Positions 4,421 through 8,156 of a stretch of DNA of 8,156 nucleotides are shown here, piece by piece. Position 1 is the stretch's first letter; each line of letters begins with the position of its first letter. This stretch comes from Phycisphaera sp. (GTDB lineage Bacteria; Planctomycetota; Phycisphaerae; Phycisphaerales; Phycisphaeraceae): the NCBI GenBank assembly GCA_029287335.1, contig JARFRI010000197.1, positions 1-8,156 of the forward strand, read 5' to 3'. Below the pieces are notes generated by a model, which saw only the letters and a program-made list of their open reading frames with translations, ran no database searches and was not told where the DNA came from. Position numbers and translations under genes: made by a program.

Positions 4421-7400
4421 GTGTCGACGATAGAAGATCACATCACTGGACAGGCTTACTGGCGATCGCTCGAAGAGCAGGCCAATGCGCCCGAGTTGCT
4501 CGAGCAGTTGGGCGACGAGTTTTCGGGTTACGACCCTGAGGAGATTCAATCGGTCTCCCGCCGCACGTTCCTCAAACTCGCCGGTGCCTCGCTGGCGCTG
4601 GCGGGGCTGACACTGTCGGGCTGTCGACGCTGGCCTAAGGAAGAACTCGCGCCGTTTGCGGCGCGTCCCGAGGACCTGATCCCCGGTGTGCAGAACTATT
4701 TTGCATCGATGGCTGAGCGCGGCGGCGTGGCTCACCCGATGCTCGTGGCCAGCTTCGATGGTCGGCCGATCAAGGTCGAGAGCCACCCCAAGGCGGGCTA
4801 TGCAACGGATATCTACGACCAGGCATCGATCCTGCAGCAGTACGACCCCGAGCGGCTGCGTGATGTGTTGATCGGCAAGGGCGACGCACGCAAGCGAAGC
4901 TCGTGGACGAGCTTTGAGACTTGGATGAATGCCAAGGTCGCTGAGCTCAAGGCCGATGGCGGCGCGAAGTTTGCCGTGCTGGCTGAGCCGACGAGCTCGC
5001 CCACGGCACTTCGACTCAAGGCGAAACTCAAAGCCGCGATGCCCGGGGCCTCGTGGGTGACCTACGAAGCACTGGGCCAGGACAACGCGATCGCGGGCAG
5101 CAAGCTCGCCTTCGATGGCAAGGCTGTCCGCACGCAGTACGACGTTTCGAACGCCAAGGTCATCGCTTGTTTTGACTGCGATTTCTTGAGCAACCACCCC
5201 TCGGCGACCAAGAACGCCAAGGGCTGGGCGATGGGCCGTAAGAAGCTGGACGATCATGACAACCCGACGATGAACCGCATGTACGTCGTGGAGTCGGCAA
5301 TGTCGGTGACGGGCTCTGCGGCGGACGAGCGTCTCCCGGTCAAGCCGTCGCGTGTTGCCGCAGTGCTGGTTTATGTCAGCTACTTGCTCGGCGTGTCCGA
5401 AACCACCGGCAATATTAGCATCAACGCAAGCGAAAAGGCCTTTGGCGACAAGCTGGCTAAGGACCTGAAAGCCAACAAGGGCGCAAGTATTGTTGTTGCG
5501 GGCAGCAACCAGCCAGCCGAAGTGCATGCATTGGTCCACGCGATCAATGCGGACTCGGAAGCGGGTCTGAAAAACCTCGACAAGACGATCACCTACAGCG
5601 ATGAGCCGACGGCCGACAACAGCGATATCACGCTGGCTGGGCTGACGAAAAAGATGGCCGCAGGCGAGATCGACACGCTGTTGATCCTCGGCGGCAACCC
5701 GGTGTTCGATGCCCCGGCCGACCTGAAGTTTGGCGACGCGATGGGCAAGGTCAAGCACGCGGTCAAGCTCGGCTTGTACCGCGATGAAACTGCGGCAGAA
5801 TGTGAGTGGGCGTTGCCTGCTGCGACGAGCTTTGAGAGCTGGGGTGATGGCCGATGGTACGACGGGACCGTTGCGGTGCAGCAGCCGTTGATTTTACCTT
5901 TGTTTAATGGGCGAAGTTCGGTTGAGTTATTGGCAAGTGTGCTAAGCGACAAGTCGCTGAAGCAGCCAGCCGGATACGACTTGGTCCGCGAGACGTTCAA
6001 AGAGCAGGGCCTGCTCAAGGGTGCGAAATTCGCGGAGCACATGCTCGACCCGGGCTATGCTTCTGACTTGTCCGGCTTTGAAAAAGACTGGCGTCGCGCG
6101 GTGCACCTAGGCTTTGTGCCCGGCAGTGCGCTGAAGAAGGTATACGCCAATGCCAAGGTCGTCGCGCCTGAACTAACAAAAGAAAGCGCGACCGAAGTGG
6201 TCTTCGTTCCGTCCAGCGTGTTCGACGGCCGATTCGCCAACAGCCCGTGGCTGCAAGAGTGCCCGGACCCGATCACGAAGGTGACCTGGGACAATCCGCT
6301 GCTGCTGAGCGTGCCGGACATGAAGGCTAACGGCCTGATCAACGGCGACAAGATCAAGATCACCGTCGGCGGGGCAACCGTCGAGGCGATGGTCTTCGGT
6401 CAGCCCGGCCAGGCGGTCGGCACGGTCATCGCGCAGGTCGGCAACGGCCGAGGCCAGCAGGCCGGCAGCGTCGGCCAAGACGTCGGCTTCGATGTCTACC
6501 CGCTGCGTCAGTCGGCGGGCATGGGCTTTGCCCAGGCGACTGTCACGAAGAAGACCGGCGAAGGCTACCTCGCTTACACCTCGGTGCATCACCTCGTCAT
6601 GGGGCTGTCGCCTGAGAAGGACAAGACCGCGGAGTGGGCACTCGAAAAACGAGCGGGCAAGATCGGCAAGTCCGGCACTAAAGGCAACGTCATCAAGGAA
6701 GGCAAGTTCAAGGACTTCAAGACCAAGAAGGGGCTTGATGCGATCATGGGCCACGGCCACGGCGACCTGTCGCTGCAGCTTTACGAATCCCCATCGATCT
6801 ACCCTGATGGCTCGTTTGACCGCAAGCACGACGATGGGCCTGATGTCTTCAACAACCCGCATGCATGGGGCATGACGATCGACTTGACCTCGTGCATCGG
6901 CTGTAATGCGTGCGTCGTTGCGTGTCAGGCAGAAAACAACATCCCGACCGTCGGTAAGAAGCAGGTCTGGCGCTCGCGCGAGATGCACTGGCTGCGGACG
7001 GATACGTACTTCAAGGGCGACCCCGAGAAGCCTGAAGAGGTGCAGGTCGTTCACCAGCCGATCGCTTGTGTGCAGTGCGAAAACGCGCCGTGCGAGCAGG
7101 TCTGCCCGGTCGCGGCGACGGTTCACGACACCGAAGGCCTGAACACGATGGTCTACAACCGCTGCATCGGCACGCGGTACTGCTCGAACAACTGCCCGTA
7201 CAAGGTGCGTCGATTTAATTACTTCGACTACCACGCCAAGGACGTCCGGGCCGACTTCGCGAACCCCTGGCTAAACATCCCCGACACGCAGCAGGACGCC
7301 GCGATCGACCAGATCAAGCGCATGGCGTTTAATCCGGATGTGACCGTGCGTATGCGTGGTGTGATGGAAAAATGTACCTACTGCACCCAGCGCATCCAGC

Positions 7401-7699
7401 GGGCCAAGATCACGCAGAAGAACGCGTACGTGCAGAGTCAAAACGAAGGCGGCTTCGCGCACAACGAAGTCGAGCAGAAGACCGTGCCCGACGGCACGAT
7501 CGTCACGGCCTGCCAAGACGCCTGCCCGACCGACTGCATCACCTTCGGTGACCTCAACGATCCCAAGTCGAAGGTCAGCCAACTGCAGAATAAGAACAAG
7601 CGAAGCTACGCGGTGCTCGAAGAGCTCAACAGCCGACCGCGCACCAAGCACATGGCGAAGATTCGAAACCCGTACCCGAGCGATAACGCGAAGGCGTAA
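4421..7699 (+). CDS. actB: Alternative Complex III subunit B, molybdopterin-fold/iron-sulfur fusion (ActB)
   Basis: ActB is the large periplasmic electron-transfer subunit of Alternative Complex III. Its 1092 residues fuse a molybdopterin-oxidoreductase-like domain (about 75-720), which in characterised complexes holds no Mo cofactor, to a ferredoxin-like domain (about 815-1060). A Tat motif SRRTFLK (46-52) lies unusually deep, followed by a hydrophobic segment and a lipobox-like LSGC (65-68), so export as a lipoprotein is possible. Cysteine groups are C825-x2-C-x2-C-x3-C835, C883-x2-C-x4-C-x3-C895, C915-x2-T918-x2-C921-x3-C925, C985-x2-C988 and C1031-x3-C1035. These 15 ligands fit three 4Fe-4S clusters and one 3Fe-4S cluster, the Thr918 replacement being typical of ActB. 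Translation starts at GTG with GAGG ten bases upstream; the N-terminal YWRSLEE, seen in the family, supports this start. The gene lies 31 bp after actA. Confidence 0.95.
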   Translation: MSTIEDHITGQAYWRSLEEQANAPELLEQLGDEFSGYDPEEIQSVSRRTFLKLAGASLALAGLTLSGCRRWPKEELAPFAARPEDLIPGVQNYFASMAERGGVAHPMLVASFDGRPIKVESHPKAGYATDIYDQASILQQYDPERLRDVLIGKGDARKRSSWTSFETWMNAKVAELKADGGAKFAVLAEPTSSPTALRLKAKLKAAMPGASWVTYEALGQDNAIAGSKLAFDGKAVRTQYDVSNAKVIACFDCDFLSNHPSATKNAKGWAMGRKKLDDHDNPTMNRMYVVESAMSVTGSAADERLPVKPSRVAAVLVYVSYLLGVSETTGNISINASEKAFGDKLAKDLKANKGASIVVAGSNQPAEVHALVHAINADSEAGLKNLDKTITYSDEPTADNSDITLAGLTKKMAAGEIDTLLILGGNPVFDAPADLKFGDAMGKVKHAVKLGLYRDETAAECEWALPAATSFESWGDGRWYDGTVAVQQPLILPLFNGRSSVELLASVLSDKSLKQPAGYDLVRETFKEQGLLKGAKFAEHMLDPGYASDLSGFEKDWRRAVHLGFVPGSALKKVYANAKVVAPELTKESATEVVFVPSSVFDGRFANSPWLQECPDPITKVTWDNPLLLSVPDMKANGLINGDKIKITVGGATVEAMVFGQPGQAVGTVIAQVGNGRGQQAGSVGQDVGFDVYPLRQSAGMGFAQATVTKKTGEGYLAYTSVHHLVMGLSPEKDKTAEWALEKRAGKIGKSGTKGNVIKEGKFKDFKTKKGLDAIMGHGHGDLSLQLYESPSIYPDGSFDRKHDDGPDVFNNPHAWGMTIDLTSCIGCNACVVACQAENNIPTVGKKQVWRSREMHWLRTDTYFKGDPEKPEEVQVVHQPIACVQCENAPCEQVCPVAATVHDTEGLNTMVYNRCIGTRYCSNNCPYKVRRFNYFDYHAKDVRADFANPWLNIPDTQQDAAIDQIKRMAFNPDVTVRMRGVMEKCTYCTQRIQRAKITQKNAYVQSQNEGGFAHNEVEQKTVPDGTIVTACQDACPTDCITFGDLNDPKSKVSQLQNKNKRSYAVLEELNSRPRTKHMAKIRNPYPSDNAKA

Positions 7700-7704
7700 A
7701 TACA

Positions 7705-7729
7705 ACCTGCGGTGCGACGCATCGCGGCT
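7705..7729. repeat. Degenerate REP-like palindrome between actB and actC
   Basis: This 25-base palindrome has its right arm (CGCATCGCGGCT) identical to the repeat-family consensus, while the left arm matches at 9 of 12 positions. Several of the changes still pair as G-T. It begins six bases after the actB stop and ends 25 bases before the actC start, inside the operon. A C-rich stretch with CCCAGA twice follows (7733-7744). Possible roles are mRNA stabilisation of the actAB part or tuning of actC expression. Confidence 0.65.
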
Positions 7730-7754
7730 AGACCCCAGACCCAGACCTTAAGTA

Positions 7755-8156
7755 ATGGCAGCGATCCACCCCGGCAGCACGATCCCAACCGTCGAGACGG
7801 ACAACACCGTCGACGACCCGCGCCGTCGCGCCCCGCTGGTGACCGGCGGGCTCGACTTTGCAGGCGTCACTGAAAACGTCTCACGCATCGCCACGACCAA
7901 GCCCACCCTCGTTTGGTGGATCGGTTTCCTCTGGCTTTCCTGCATGGCGATGGGCTTTTTCACGTTCATCGGTTACCTCGTTGTCACCGGCGTGGGCATC
8001 TGGGGCAACAACCAACCCATCGCGTGGGGCTTTCCCATCATCAACTTCGTGTTCTGGGTCGGCATCGGCCACGCGGGCACGCTGATCTCCGCGATCCTCT
8101 TCCTCTTCCGTCAGAACTGGCGGACGTCGATTAACCGCTTTGCCGAGGCGATGACG
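7755..8156 (+). CDS. actC: Alternative Complex III subunit C, NrfD/PsrC-type quinol-binding membrane protein (ActC), partial
   Basis: The frame is open from the ATG at 7755 to the window edge, giving 134 residues of a protein usually near 450-500. ActC is the polytopic inner-membrane subunit of Alternative Complex III that binds and oxidises quinol; it belongs to the NrfD/PsrC family with eight or more helices. Seen here are a polar cytoplasmic N-terminus of about 50 residues, a first helix (about 52-82), a second helix (about 92-118) with the signature [18 protein letters not shown] (103-120), and the following [13 protein letters not shown], which is highly characteristic of ActC. His106 lies within the signature. 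No good SD precedes the ATG (only TTAAG). The gap from actB is 55 bp and holds a palindrome, wider than the actA-actB gap. Genes for actD, actE and actF are expected beyond the window. Confidence 0.93.
   Translation, partial: MAAIHPGSTIPTVETDNTVDDPRRRAPLVTGGLDFAGVTENVSRIATTKPTLVWWIGFLWLSCMAMGFFTFIGYLVVTGVGIWGNNQPIAWGFPIINFVFWVGIGHAGTLISAILFLFRQNWRTSINRFAEAMT

Noticed and set aside
4343..5758. 471-codon minus-strand open frame across actA/actB
   Set aside because: It is antisense to well-supported ActA and ActB coding sequence and has no recognisable domain.
4421..7699. ActB as a catalytic molybdenum enzyme such as a formate dehydrogenase or polysulfide reductase
   Set aside because: The fused architecture, the Thr-for-Cys change at 918, and the flanking pentaheme ActA and ActC genes identify Alternative Complex III, whose molybdopterin-like domain is cofactor-free in known structures.

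Overview
The window is GC-rich bacterial chromosome carrying respiratory and aromatic-biosynthesis genes. The act gene order, a fused aroD-aroE gene, weak or absent Shine-Dalgarno (SD) sites, non-ATG starts and intergenic palindromes together suggest a member of the Planctomycetota, possibly class Phycisphaerae. That placement rests on recognising protein families and style, not on a marker gene.

Layout: bases 1-130 are intergenic and hold a strong hairpin. Bases 131-793 (minus) encode cytochrome c oxidase subunit III. Bases 794-1239 have no convincing gene but contain a promoter-like -10 box, a perfect 14-bp palindrome, a 28-bp inverted repeat and a plus-strand terminator-like hairpin. Bases 1240-2820 (minus) encode a bifunctional 3-dehydroquinate dehydratase/shikimate dehydrogenase. 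A divergent small gene (2886-3344, plus) encodes an unrecognised four-helix membrane protein. After a 244-bp gap with a good promoter candidate, the plus-strand operon actA-actB-actC begins at 3589 and runs off the right edge. actC starts at 7755 and is cut by the window end.

How the genes work together: ActA (pentaheme cytochrome c), ActB (fused molybdopterin-fold and iron-sulfur protein) and ActC (NrfD-type quinol-binding membrane subunit) are core parts of Alternative Complex III. This is a quinol oxidase that replaces the bc1 complex and passes electrons to a cytochrome c oxidase. The nearby subunit III gene belongs to such an oxidase. AroDE supplies steps 3 and 4 of the shikimate pathway and is unrelated to respiration.

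The most unusual content lies outside the genes. One GC-rich palindromic repeat (arm consensus near AGCCGCGATGC) occurs at three intergenic places: after cox III, as a paired inverted copy upstream of cox III, and between actB and actC. A five-unit heptamer repeat with strong G-quadruplex potential sits inside aroDE. A 9-bp direct repeat brackets the predicted start of act transcription.
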